Source of the DNA: Gammaproteobacteria bacterium
GTDB lineage: Bacteria > Pseudomonadota > Gammaproteobacteria > Xanthomonadales > SZUA-36
NCBI GenBank assembly: GCA_030428105.1
Contig: JAUIBE010000004.1
Coordinates: 121,104 to 185,103, forward strand
Direction: 5' to 3'
Length of the DNA stretch: 64,000 nucleotides
The notes under the pieces are model-generated. The model was not told the origin of the DNA. It did no database searches and saw only the letters and a list, made by a program, of their open reading frames with translations. Below, piece by piece: positions 1-7,958 of the stretch (positions are counted from its first letter, which is position 1; each line of letters opens with the position of its first letter). The translations under genes were made by a program, and so were the position numbers.

Positions 1-262
1 TCCAGTGCTCTGGCAAGCCACCACCGACCGGCGCGACGCCAATCACCAGGCTCTTCACACCCTGCGCCGCGGCTTCTTGCAGGGTCAGGTCGGGTGCATC
101 CAGCTTCACTTTGCAACCGGGAAGACGGAGCTGGCCGGCCACCTTGTCAGGCACCCATTGCACCAGGCCGTATCCGGTCTTGGCGTAAGTCGGGTCCTCG
201 TTGTCGCCGATAAAAACGAGATACGGCGCCTTGATTCGCAGCGTTGAAGTCTTGCCTGGCAT
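1..262 (-). CDS. DUF1611 family protein, DgcN-like (N-terminal part; cut by window edge)
   Basis: Only the first 87 codons lie in the window. The protein starts MPGKTSTLRIKAPYLVFIGD and continues with GQLRLPGCKVKLDAPDLT and a KSLVIGVAPVGG stretch. This pattern fits the N-terminal domain of DUF1611 proteins, including DgcN, the N-acetyltransferase of a D-glutamate catabolic route. The C-terminal P-loop-like domain is not visible. It starts 9 bases after the stop of the E2 gene on the same strand and has a GGGGAGC ribosome-binding site, so it is probably the last visible gene of the bkd operon. The family assignment rests on the N-terminal pattern; the D-glutamate role is inference. Confidence 0.7.
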   Translation of the reverse strand, partial: MPGKTSTLRIKAPYLVFIGDNEDPTYAKTGYGLVQWVPDKVAGQLRLPGCKVKLDAPDLTLQEAAAQGVKSLVIGVAPVGGGLPEHW

Positions 263-271
263 GTTGCTCCC

Positions 272-1429
272 CTACCCGGCTTCGCCAACGGAGCGAAGAC
301 AGGCATCCAGTGTGTTGATGAAGCGCACAGCGTCCGCGCCGTGCAGGTAACGGTGGTCGAACGCCAAAGTACAACGCATCAGCGACCCAACCGTCAACTG
401 TTTATCTACAACAACCGGCTGTTGGCTGGTTGCGGAGATCCAGAGGGTGGCGACATTGGGGAAATTAATGATCGGCGTGGTGGCAGTAATGGTGGCTTTT
501 TCCAGGCTGCCGGTACTGGATAAAGTGAAGGTGCTGCCGCGGTAGTCTCCGGCTTCCAGCGCGCCACAGCGTGCGCGTTGCGCCAGGAATTCTATGGCTG
601 CGGCCGTCTCCACCGTGGATAGCTTTTGCGCATCGCGGATCACCGGAACCAGCAACCCATCTTCACTATCCACCGCGACCCCCAGGTGCACCGGTTGGTG
701 TAACGCCAGGGTATCGTGCTCATTGTCGACCCGCGCATTGAACTCGGGGTGTTGCGCCAGCGCCTGGCACAGGCCATAGGCCACCACGGAAACCGGGGTA
801 ATGCGCAAGTTCTCTTGTTCGCTGGTCAGCCTGGCAATCTCGGCCTCGATGGCTTCACCACGCACCTCGAAGGCAATAGCGGTGGTCGCCAGGGTGCGCC
901 ACGAGGTTTCCAGGCGACGCGCAGCAGCCAGGCGGGCGCCCGAAAGCTTGCGCAACGTGACGCCAGGTTCAGCTTTGGCCGCACCGGCGTTGCCGCCAGA
1001 CAGGTAAGCGTCGATATCCGCAGCAGTCACGGGACCGCCAGCCGACACATCCGCCAGGTCGACCCCTTTTTCGGCGGCGTAACGCCGCACCGCTGGAGCG
1101 GCGACAACGCGGGCGCGAGGAGCCTGCTTGCCTGCGGGCGCTGAAAGCGATGCGCCACTCGCGACCGCGGAATCTTCATCCCCGTTGCCAGGTTCACCAG
1201 TGTCGATGACTGCCAGCACCTTGCCCACCGCGATGACGTCGCCCGGCTGCCACGGCAACTCGGCGATCACCCCGGCGCGCGGCGACGGCAACTCGACATT
1301 GACTTTGTCGGTGCTGACCTGGGCAATCGCCTGACCTTCCTCCACGCGCTCACCCACCTTCACATCCCAGGCCAGCAACTCGGCCTCGTGCAGACCCTCA
1401 CCAATATCTGGCAGCTTGAATTTGAACAT
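272..1429 (-). CDS. bkdB: 2-oxoacid dehydrogenase E2 (dihydrolipoamide acyltransferase), branched-chain type
   Basis: E2 core of a branched-chain 2-oxoacid dehydrogenase complex; it moves the acyl group from lipoyl to CoA in the cytoplasm. A 385-residue protein with one lipoyl domain (residues 1-77, modified Lys42 in STDKV), an Ala/Pro-type linker, an E3/E1-binding domain near 105-142 (ARVVAAPAVRRYAAEKGVD) and the catalytic domain from about 155. The C-terminal active-site motif reads DHRYLHGADA: the catalytic His is present, but the usual Asp of HRxxDG is His. Its ATG overlaps the E1beta stop, so translation is coupled. No E3 (lipoamide dehydrogenase) gene is in the window. It could alternatively act on pyruvate or acetoin, but the E1 partners look branched-chain type. 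Confidence 0.9.
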   Translation of the reverse strand: MFKFKLPDIGEGLHEAELLAWDVKVGERVEEGQAIAQVSTDKVNVELPSPRAGVIAELPWQPGDVIAVGKVLAVIDTGEPGNGDEDSAVASGASLSAPAGKQAPRARVVAAPAVRRYAAEKGVDLADVSAGGPVTAADIDAYLSGGNAGAAKAEPGVTLRKLSGARLAAARRLETSWRTLATTAIAFEVRGEAIEAEIARLTSEQENLRITPVSVVAYGLCQALAQHPEFNARVDNEHDTLALHQPVHLGVAVDSEDGLLVPVIRDAQKLSTVETAAAIEFLAQRARCGALEAGDYRGSTFTLSSTGSLEKATITATTPIINFPNVATLWISATSQQPVVVDKQLTVGSLMRCTLAFDHRYLHGADAVRFINTLDACLRSVGEAG

Positions 1430-2415
1430 CAGAAGGAGAACTCCAGGGTGCGGCGGATGCCGGCGCGGATACGCGCGGCGTTGGGTTTGAAGAACTCGTC
1501 ACCCACCCGGTAGGAGTACGGCAGGTCAGGGGCGCAGACGCGCTCCACAGGGGCTTCGAGATAACCGAAGCAGCGCTTTTGCACCTGGGCCGACACCTCC
1601 GCTCCAAAACCAAGGGTTTCAGAGGCCTCGTGAACAATCACCAGGCGCCCGGTTTGATTGACCGATTTGACGATGGTTTCCATGTCCCACGGCACCAGGG
1701 TCTTGAGGTCGATCACCGCAATATCCACTTGTTCGCTTTCGAACCATTCATCAGCAATCTTCAGCACAGCATGGCGCAGGGGACCGTAGGTGACCACGGT
1801 CAGGTCCTGCCCTTCGCGCACCACCTCCGCCGGGCCGATGGGCAGCGCCACGCCGTCATCTTCTACTTCCTGCGGTGCGGCCCGGTACAGCGGAACCGGC
1901 TCCAGCACCAGGACCGGATCGGGGTCGCGAATCGCGGCCAGCATAAGGCCATAGGCATCGCGGGGCGTGCTGGGCGCGACAATCTTGATGCCGCCACCGT
2001 GAATGTAATACGACTCGGGGCTCTGCGAATGCCAGAAACCACCCATGATGCCGCCAAAGGACGGCGCGCGGATAACCAGGGGCGCGCTGTACTCGCCGCC
2101 GGTCATCCAACGCATCTTGGCGCCGCAGAACATGATCTGTTCGTGGGCATCGTGGATAAAACCGGAAAACTGGATTTCGGCGACCGGCTTCATGCCGGCC
2201 ATGGCAAGGCCAACGGCATGCGCGGCAATGCCCTTTTCATCCAGCGGCGTATCAATCACACGCTCTCGGCCAAAGCGGTTTTGCAGGCCGCGGGTGACGC
2301 GGAAGATTCCACCCGCCACGCCCACATCTTCACCTAAAAGGATCACGTCCGGGTCGTGCTCCAGTTCCCAGGCCATGGCTGCGTTGAGCGCCTGCAGCAC
2401 GTTCATCTGCGCCAT
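1429..2415 (-). CDS. bkdA2: branched-chain 2-oxoacid dehydrogenase E1 beta subunit
   Basis: Beta subunit of the thiamine-diphosphate-dependent E1 decarboxylase, 328 residues, the usual family length. The transketolase pyrimidine-binding domain carries LLGEDVGVAGGIFRVTRGL and the Glu-bearing RVIDTPLDEKGIAAHAVGLA segment. The central QFSGFIHDAHEQIMFCGAKM region and the C-terminal transketolase domain (VIDLKTLVPWDMETI, VHEASETLGFGAEV) are intact. It is the middle gene of three, with its start overlapping the E1alpha stop by about one base and its stop overlapping the E2 start. This tight packing indicates one operon read E1alpha to E2. Confidence 0.95.
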   Translation of the reverse strand: MAQMNVLQALNAAMAWELEHDPDVILLGEDVGVAGGIFRVTRGLQNRFGRERVIDTPLDEKGIAAHAVGLAMAGMKPVAEIQFSGFIHDAHEQIMFCGAKMRWMTGGEYSAPLVIRAPSFGGIMGGFWHSQSPESYYIHGGGIKIVAPSTPRDAYGLMLAAIRDPDPVLVLEPVPLYRAAPQEVEDDGVALPIGPAEVVREGQDLTVVTYGPLRHAVLKIADEWFESEQVDIAVIDLKTLVPWDMETIVKSVNQTGRLVIVHEASETLGFGAEVSAQVQKRCFGYLEAPVERVCAPDLPYSYRVGDEFFKPNAARIRAGIRRTLEFSF

Positions 2416-3563
2416 CAGCCCTTCTCCCCGGCAATGTCAGACACGATGCGCGCTCGCTGTTCATTGAGAATCCAGTCCGGCTCTGCGTAGTGGTGCTCGA
2501 ACTGGTCCTCGGGGCCGGGCACCGGCATCGACTCGGCGGCATCCACGGCGGCCTGGATCCTGGCCTCGTACCGGGCCTGCATCTCGTCCTCCTGGCCCTG
2601 CGACCACCAGCCTCGGTGTTCCATGTACAGCCGCAGTCTGCGGATGGGATCCCACTTCTCCCAGGCCTCGTCTTCCGCCTTGCGTCGGTAAAGATCGGGG
2701 TTGTCTGAAGAAGTATGAAAGCCCAGCCGATAGGTAACCGCCTCGATCAGCGTGGTACCCCACTGGTCAGCGTTCTCGTGCGCCTGGCGCGTGACCACGT
2801 AGGCAGCCAGCGGATCATTGCCGTCGATGCGCAGGTTGCGCACACCGTAGGCATCTCCCTTGGCGGCGAAGTTGGCAAACGCGGTCTGGCATTCCAGCGG
2901 CGTGGTCACTGCCCAGCTGTTGTTGGCGCAGATGAAGATGGCTGGCGGCTTGTGAATGCCGGCGAAATTCATCGCTGAATGGAATTCACCGCGCGAAGTG
3001 CCGCCATCGCCGAAAAAACACAACACGCGGCGGGATGAACCCTTCATCTTCAGCCCCCAGGCGGCGCCCATGGCATGCGGCAGGAATGAGCCCACCGGCG
3101 TGGCGGGGGAAACCAGGTTGATGCTGCGGTCGCCAATCAGGCAGGGCAGCCGACGGCCGCGCAGCGGTTCGTCCTGGGCGCCGAAAAACTGCGCGAACAG
3201 TTTTTCCAGCGAGGCGCCGCGCATGATCCAAGCTGCCATTTCGCGGTGGCCGCGAAACACCCAGTCGTCATCGTGCATGGCGTGCACCGCACCTACCTGG
3301 TAACCCTCCTGGCCGCGCATCGGGATCCAGAACGCGATCCGCCCGGAGCGCTGCAGCTTCCAGCCACGCGCCTCAATAGCGCGCAACAGGGTCATGGATT
3401 CATAAAGTTTGGTGACCTGTTCGCATGGCAGTTGCGGATCGGGAAGGTCGCCATTGGGCTGGCCGTTTTCGTCGATAACGCGCTGAATTCCAAGCTCCTG
3501 GGCCCGCTCAAGCGGAACCGGAACCGGCTCTCGCGGATTACCTTCTACCAGGGTTTTGTCCAT
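2415..3563 (-). CDS. bkdA1: branched-chain 2-oxoacid dehydrogenase E1 alpha subunit
   Basis: Alpha subunit of E1; it binds thiamine diphosphate through a GDGG-x25-NN motif (CFFGDGGTSRGEF ... FICANNSWA). It also has the substrate-entry region RRLPCLIGDRSINLVSPATP and the C-terminal HHYAEPDW tail. I chose the ATG at 3563 (MDKTLVEGNPREPVPVPLER), which gives 382 residues; the frame stays open upstream to 3680, but that would run over the divergent TetR start and add a low-complexity leader. It heads the bkd operon. The 108-bp divergent gap to the TetR gene is the natural place for an operator, although I see no clear palindrome there. Confidence 0.93.
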   Translation of the reverse strand: MDKTLVEGNPREPVPVPLERAQELGIQRVIDENGQPNGDLPDPQLPCEQVTKLYESMTLLRAIEARGWKLQRSGRIAFWIPMRGQEGYQVGAVHAMHDDDWVFRGHREMAAWIMRGASLEKLFAQFFGAQDEPLRGRRLPCLIGDRSINLVSPATPVGSFLPHAMGAAWGLKMKGSSRRVLCFFGDGGTSRGEFHSAMNFAGIHKPPAIFICANNSWAVTTPLECQTAFANFAAKGDAYGVRNLRIDGNDPLAAYVVTRQAHENADQWGTTLIEAVTYRLGFHTSSDNPDLYRRKAEDEAWEKWDPIRRLRLYMEHRGWWSQGQEDEMQARYEARIQAAVDAAESMPVPGPEDQFEHHYAEPDWILNEQRARIVSDIAGEKG

Positions 3564-3671
3564 ATTGATGCGCGCCTCAGGCCGGGCGGGCGAGTTTGCC
3601 CCCGCACGTGATTCGGTTATTCTGGCCGGGAAACCTGCAATCCGCAAAATCGAGCCACGCAAGGCAACCTC

Positions 3672-4271
3672 GTGAGCCACTCAAAACAACGCAAGAGCAA
3701 CAACCGGCTGGACCCGCTGCTGGACGCCGCAGCGCGCCTGTTCGCCGCCCAGGGATACCGCGAGACCACCATCCGCGAGATTTCCACCTCCATCGACATG
3801 CTGCCCGGCTCGGTGTACTACCACTTTTCGTCCAAGCACGAGCTACTGCTGGCGGTATACGAAGAAGGTGTTCGGCGCATGCTGGAGCGCATGGACAAAG
3901 TGCCCGACCCGGAGGAAAGCTGTCCCTGGAAGCGTGTTGAATTGGCCCTGGTTGCCCACCTGGATGCGATCCTCGACCACAACGACTATGCCCGCGTGAT
4001 TATCTCGGTGCGACCCGACAACGTGCCGGAGGTGGCCGACGAGTTGCGCGCACTACGGGACAAGTACGAATCGCGCATGCGTGCGCAGATTGATGACCTG
4101 CCGTTGCCTGAGGGCACCGACCGGCACCTGCTGCGACTGATGCTGATTGGCGCCGCCAACTGGACCCAGTTCTGGTATCGCCCCGGTGGCCAGACCCCGC
4201 AGGAAATCGGCGCCACCATGATCTCGCTGCTGCGCCAACCGTTGGATGAGCACTACCGCGACAAGCTTTGA
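3672..4271 (+). CDS. TetR/AcrR family transcriptional regulator
   Basis: A 199-residue repressor with a GTG start. The N-terminal helix-turn-helix (residues about 12-58) reads LFAAQGYRETTIREISTSID followed by LPGSVYYHFSSKHELLLAVYEEG, the standard TetR signature. The C-terminal ligand domain ends with LRQPLDEHYRDKL and has the TetR_C-like GAANWTQFWYRPGGQTPQEI pattern seen in regulators of acyl-CoA and branched-chain metabolism. It is transcribed away from bkdA1 across a 108-bp gap, so it most likely controls the bkd operon and itself, perhaps sensing an acyl-CoA. The ligand is inference. Confidence 0.9.
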   Translation: MSHSKQRKSNNRLDPLLDAAARLFAAQGYRETTIREISTSIDMLPGSVYYHFSSKHELLLAVYEEGVRRMLERMDKVPDPEESCPWKRVELALVAHLDAILDHNDYARVIISVRPDNVPEVADELRALRDKYESRMRAQIDDLPLPEGTDRHLLRLMLIGAANWTQFWYRPGGQTPQEIGATMISLLRQPLDEHYRDKL

Positions 4272-4303
4272 CGCAGCCCGCCACTAATGCCAAACAGCTT
4301 TGC

Positions 4304-4309
4304 TATATT
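4304..4309 (+). promoter_or_regulatory. candidate -10 box for the small secreted protein gene
   Basis: TATATT lies 34 bases upstream of the ATG at 4343. No convincing -35 box is seen at the right distance, so this is weak support for a separate promoter downstream of the TetR gene. Confidence 0.35.
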
Positions 4310-4342
4310 TTGCCAACCACGCCCTTTGATATGGAGCCAACC

Positions 4343-4759
4343 ATGATCACCAAGAAAGCTTTTTCGGGACTGCTTACCGTGCTGCTAATGAGCTTTTTCC
4401 TGGCCACCAACGTGGCTGCGGACAGCACGGACGACTCCGGGCCCAAACCGTCCAACAAGTGGCGCATTTCGTTCAGTGGCGGCGCCGATTCCGATGGCGT
4501 CATCGAGATGGACATTACGCCAGAGGGCGGTGAAACCATTCATACCAGCATCAACATTGCCGACAACACCTCGGAGAATCATGTTGCCAAGGCGGTGGTG
4601 AATGGCTTGAAAGAACAATTGCCGGAAGAGGCCTTCCACGTCGAACGCGACGATGGAGAAGACGTGCTGATCAAGAAGAAACGCAAGGGAACGAACTTCG
4701 CGGTGGTGGTCACCAACAACACGGTTGAAGGCGTGCGGATCAATCCCAAGCGCAAGTAA
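4343..4759 (+). CDS. small secreted protein of unknown function
   Basis: I do not recognise this 138-residue protein. It starts with a typical signal peptide (MITKKAFSGLLTVLLMSFFL, likely cut after NVAA, about residue 26). The mature part is hydrophilic: an acidic middle with GGADSDGVIEMDITPEGG, then a Lys-rich stretch DVLIKKKRKGTNFAVVVTNN and a C-terminal NPKRK. It is predicted to be periplasmic or exported. The ATG at 4343 is preferred over those upstream because a GGAG sits 6 bases before it. It lies between the TetR gene and a convergent aldehyde dehydrogenase, with a shared hairpin terminator downstream. Confidence 0.75.
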   Translation: MITKKAFSGLLTVLLMSFFLATNVAADSTDDSGPKPSNKWRISFSGGADSDGVIEMDITPEGGETIHTSINIADNTSENHVAKAVVNGLKEQLPEEAFHVERDDGEDVLIKKKRKGTNFAVVVTNNTVEGVRINPKRK

Positions 4760-4773
4760 GCCGAAGAATCACG

Positions 4774-4799
4774 TCGGGCCGGAATCAAACCCGGCCCGA
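4774..4799. terminator. bidirectional hairpin terminator
   Basis: A 9-bp perfect stem (TCGGGCCGG / CCGGCCCGA) with an 8-base loop lies between the convergent ends of the small secreted protein gene (stop 4759) and the aldehyde dehydrogenase gene (stop 4805). There is no long T tract on either side, so the strength is uncertain. Confidence 0.65.
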
Positions 4800-4804
4800 A
4801 CTGC

Positions 4805-6265
4805 TCAGAGTTTCACACAGACGTTTTTGAGTTCGGTGTAGAACTCCAGGCCATGAATACCGCCTTCACGGCCAATTCCTGACTGCTTGGCGCCTCCGAA
4901 AGCGGTGCGCAGGTCGCGCAGGAACCAGGTGTTTACCCAGGCAATGCCCACATCCAGCGCTTCTGCGACCCGCGTGGCGCGCGCCGCATTTTCACTCCAC
5001 ACCGTGGCCGCCAGGCCATAGTTGGTGTCATTGCCCAGCGCGATGGCTTCGTCTTCCTCGTCAAACGGGTGCACGTGGCAGCACGGCCCGAAAATTTCCT
5101 CGCGCACGGCGCGTGCATCGGTGGAAAGACCGGTCCAAACCGTCGGCTCAATCCACGCGCCCTCGCGCAAGGCATCCGCCATATCGGGAACACCGCCGCC
5201 CGCATGCACTTCCGCGCCTTCCGCGCGCGCCAGTTCATAGTAGGAAAGTACCTTTTCGCGATGCCCCAGGCTGATTAGCGGTCCGTAATCGGTGTGCTCA
5301 TCCGCGGGCAGCCCGGGTTTCAAAGCGCGGGCGCCCTCGGCCAGCCGCGCAACGAACTCGTCAAAAATCGGCCGTTGCACGTAAACCCGCTCGGTGCACA
5401 GGCAAACTTGGCCGGTATTCAAAAAACTCGAACGCAGGGTGCCGGCCACCGCCTTATCAAGATCGCAGTCGGCAAATACCAGCGCCGGATTCTTGCCGCC
5501 GCACTCCATCGAGATGTTGCGCAGACCCACCGAAGCCGCCTTCATGATGATCTCGCCGGTACGGGTTTCACCGGTAAAGGTGATGGCGTTGATGCCCGGG
5601 TGGCGGGTGAGGTATTCGCCAGCCGAGCCGGGGCCAAGGCCATGCACCACGTTGAACACTCCTGGCGGCACCCCGCACTCGTTCATCACCTCGCCCAGCA
5701 AGGTGGCCGTGGCCGGAGTTTCCTCGGACGGCTTTACAACCACCGTGTTCCCGCAGGCAAGCGCCGGACCTACTTTGAAGGTGAGCAGCAGCAACGGCAG
5801 GTTCCAGGGGCAAATTACGGCGATCACGCCCTTGGGAGAGCGCTGGCCGTAGTTCAGCGCACCGGCGCCATCGGGCGTATCCATGCGAAAGGTTTCGTTG
5901 GGGTGGTTGGCCAGCACCTCGGCAAAGGCGCGGAAATTGGCGGCGCCCCGCGGTATGTCGATCTTCGAGGCCAATGAGCGAGGTTTGCCGGTGTCGCGGC
6001 ACTCGGCGGTGAGAAAGTCCTCGAAGCGTGCCTCGATGCGGTCGGCCACCTTCATCAGCAATGCCGAACGTTGCGCCTGGCCCAGCTTTCCCCAGGGACC
6101 TTTCAGCGCCAACTGCGCCGCTTCTACAGCAGCCGCAACCTCGGCTTCGCCGCCCTCGTACACCGGGCCGATCAGGCTGTTGTCCACCGGGTCGCGGTTT
6201 TCAAACGACTGGCCCGAGGCCGAAGCAAGAAATTCACCGTTGATGAAGTGCCTGAATTCGTTCAT
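4805..6265 (-). CDS. NAD-dependent aldehyde dehydrogenase, 2-hydroxymuconic/2-aminomuconic semialdehyde type
   Basis: A 486-residue aldehyde dehydrogenase that oxidises an aldehyde to the acid with NAD(P). Visible residues: general base Glu254 (SMECGGKNP), catalytic Cys288 (NTGQVCLCTERVYV), cofactor-binding Lys178 (VVVKPSEETPA) and a GETRTGEII turn. The GQVCLCTERVYV signature and the N-terminal FINGEFLASASGQSFENRDP are typical of semialdehyde dehydrogenases of meta-cleavage or the kynurenine pathway. Tryptophan 2,3-dioxygenase is in the same window, so a 2-aminomuconate semialdehyde role is possible, but no other kynurenine genes are seen. It is divergent from the CecR-like TetR gene and could share its operator. 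Confidence 0.88.
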   Translation of the reverse strand: MNEFRHFINGEFLASASGQSFENRDPVDNSLIGPVYEGGEAEVAAAVEAAQLALKGPWGKLGQAQRSALLMKVADRIEARFEDFLTAECRDTGKPRSLASKIDIPRGAANFRAFAEVLANHPNETFRMDTPDGAGALNYGQRSPKGVIAVICPWNLPLLLLTFKVGPALACGNTVVVKPSEETPATATLLGEVMNECGVPPGVFNVVHGLGPGSAGEYLTRHPGINAITFTGETRTGEIIMKAASVGLRNISMECGGKNPALVFADCDLDKAVAGTLRSSFLNTGQVCLCTERVYVQRPIFDEFVARLAEGARALKPGLPADEHTDYGPLISLGHREKVLSYYELARAEGAEVHAGGGVPDMADALREGAWIEPTVWTGLSTDARAVREEIFGPCCHVHPFDEEDEAIALGNDTNYGLAATVWSENAARATRVAEALDVGIAWVNTWFLRDLRTAFGGAKQSGIGREGGIHGLEFYTELKNVCVKL

Positions 6266-6348
6266 GGCTGTGAACCTACTACCCTGGATTTAGCTTTTTG
6301 CTGGCCGCGGCGGCCATCATAACCGAAGGACTGGTGGGGGCCGCCGCA

Positions 6349-6377
6349 TTGAAATTAATCAAACGTTTAATTAATAT
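6349..6377 (+). promoter_or_regulatory. promoter and palindromic operator of the CecR-like regulator operon
   Basis: TTGAAA (6349-6354) and TAATAT (6372-6377) are 17 bp apart, a good sigma70 promoter. Between and over them lies a 22-bp palindrome (6354-6375: ATTAATCAAAC then GTTTAATTAAT) with only one mismatched pair. This is a strong candidate TetR operator for autoregulation, and possibly for control of the divergent aldehyde dehydrogenase. The expected transcription start falls at about the ATG (6384), suggesting a leaderless or nearly leaderless mRNA. Confidence 0.72.
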
Positions 6378-6383
6378 TCAGGC

Positions 6384-6968
6384 ATGAGTGCCCGTGACAA
6401 GATCCTGGAGGTTGCGCAAACCCGCTTCGCCGAGAACGGCTACGCGGCGACCTCCGTGCGCCAGATTGCCGAGGCCGCCGATGTAAATCCGGCGATGATC
6501 CACTATTACTTTGGCAGCAAGGAAGACCTGCTGCGTGCAGCGCTGGAGCAGGCCCTGGAACCTCTGACTGAAGCGGTCCAGGCCATGCAGCAATCCAGGG
6601 AGGCTTCTCCCGAGGCCATCACCCGCACCCTGATGGGGCTGGTGGCGGCACACCCCAACCTGCCCTTGCTGGTGGTGCGCGAAGTGATGTTGCCCGGCGG
6701 CGTGATGCAGGCCCATTTCGCCGAAAACCTGGCGCCACGCCTGGGCGGGGCGCTGCCCGATATCCTGGCCCGCGAGGCCAGCACCGGGCGCATCAGGAAA
6801 GACCTGCCGCCAGCGATTGGCGCCCTGGCCCTGATGGCCATGGCATTGTTCCCGTTCATCGTTCGCCCGGTGGCCGAGAAGGTACTGGACCTCGATCTTG
6901 ATGACGCACAGCTGGAAACCTTCGCCAGCCACATTTCCGAATTCGTACGCAGAGGGTTCGCACCATGA
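6384..6968 (+). CDS. TetR family regulator, CecR (YbiH)-like
   Basis: A 194-residue TetR protein. Helix-turn-helix near residues 8-50: RFAENGYAATSVRQIAEAAD then NPAMIHYYFGSKEDLLRAAL. The C-terminal domain (EAITRTLMGLVAAHPNLPLL ... PFIVRPVAEKVLDLDLDD) resembles the CecR ligand domain. It heads an operon with an HlyD adaptor, ABC ATPase and ABC-2 permease, the arrangement of E. coli cecR-ybhGFSR, where CecR controls a drug-efflux ABC system. It overlaps the next gene by 4 bases. The name is by analogy of context, not proven orthology. Confidence 0.87.
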   Translation: MSARDKILEVAQTRFAENGYAATSVRQIAEAADVNPAMIHYYFGSKEDLLRAALEQALEPLTEAVQAMQQSREASPEAITRTLMGLVAAHPNLPLLVVREVMLPGGVMQAHFAENLAPRLGGALPDILAREASTGRIRKDLPPAIGALALMAMALFPFIVRPVAEKVLDLDLDDAQLETFASHISEFVRRGFAP

Positions 6969-7939
6969 TGCCCCGCATTTCAAAGTTAATTCCCGGCGCC
7001 CTGCTTGCCCTGACCCTGGTTGCCTGCGAAGACCCGCACCAGGACGAAATGGTGGGCACGCTGGAGCGCGATCGCATCCAGCTTTCGTTCGAGACCAATG
7101 AACCCATAGCGCTTATCCATGTGGCCGATGGCGCAGTGGTGGAAGCCGGTGACCTGCTGATCGAGCAGGATGACCAGCGCATGCGGCTGAACGTTGCCCA
7201 GCTGGAAGGTGAACGCGACCTTGCCGCAGCCCGGCTGGCCGAAGCGGTCCGAGGCCCGCGCGAAGAAGACATTCGCCAGGCCCGCGCGTTGCTCGAATCA
7301 GCCCAGGCCGAAGCCAAAAACGCAGCAGCCAACCTGGAACGCACCCGGGGCGTGTTTGAAAAGGGGCTATCCACCCGCGAGGCCATGGATCGGGCGGAAA
7401 CACGCCAGTCCACCGCGCATTCACAGGTGCAGGCGCAACAGGAGGCGCTGGAAGCGTTGCTGAACGGCACAACAGCCGAAGAGCTGGCCCAGGCGGAAGC
7501 CACCCTGGCGGCCACCGAAGCCGCGCTGGCGACGGCGCAACTGTCGCTGGAGCGCACCCGCCTTTACGCACCGGTGGACGGCCGCATCGATGACGTGGTT
7601 ACGCGCCTGGGAGAACGGCCGGCGCCTGGCCAGGCGGTGGCCATCCTGCTCGACAGCGCGCGCACCTATGCGCGGGTCTACGTTCCTGAGCCGCTGAAGA
7701 GCCATGTCGTCCCTGGCTTGCGAATAAACGTTCACATCGATGGCCAGGACCGAACCTTTGAAGGAACGGTTCGTTGGATATCGGCGGACGCGAGCTTCAC
7801 TCCCTACTTCGCGCTTACCGAACACGACCGCTCCAAGCTCAGCTACGTGGCCGAAATCGACATACCAGCCGCGGCGGATTTGCCCATCGGTGTGCCACTG
7901 GTCGCCGAAGCGCCAGGCAGCGAAAAGCCCAAAGACTGA
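6965..7939 (+). CDS. HlyD-family periplasmic adaptor lipoprotein (YbhG-like)
   Basis: Membrane-fusion protein of an ABC export system, 324 residues. A lipoprotein signal (MMPRISKLIPGALLALTLVA then Cys, lipobox LVAC) anchors it to a membrane. After it come a split lipoyl/barrel-sandwich domain (PIALIHVADGAVVEAGDLLI at the front and ERTRLYAPVDGRIDDVVTRL at the back) and, between them, a long Ala/Glu/Arg-rich helical hairpin (about residues 75-195). The C-terminal beta-barrel carries GLRINVHIDGQDRTFEGTVR. It is encoded between the TetR gene (4-base overlap) and the ABC ATPase, so it probably links the inner-membrane permease with an outer-membrane channel encoded elsewhere. Confidence 0.9.
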   Translation: MMPRISKLIPGALLALTLVACEDPHQDEMVGTLERDRIQLSFETNEPIALIHVADGAVVEAGDLLIEQDDQRMRLNVAQLEGERDLAAARLAEAVRGPREEDIRQARALLESAQAEAKNAAANLERTRGVFEKGLSTREAMDRAETRQSTAHSQVQAQQEALEALLNGTTAEELAQAEATLAATEAALATAQLSLERTRLYAPVDGRIDDVVTRLGERPAPGQAVAILLDSARTYARVYVPEPLKSHVVPGLRINVHIDGQDRTFEGTVRWISADASFTPYFALTEHDRSKLSYVAEIDIPAAADLPIGVPLVAEAPGSEKPKD

Positions 7940-7958
7940 CAGGGCGGATCAGCCAGGC

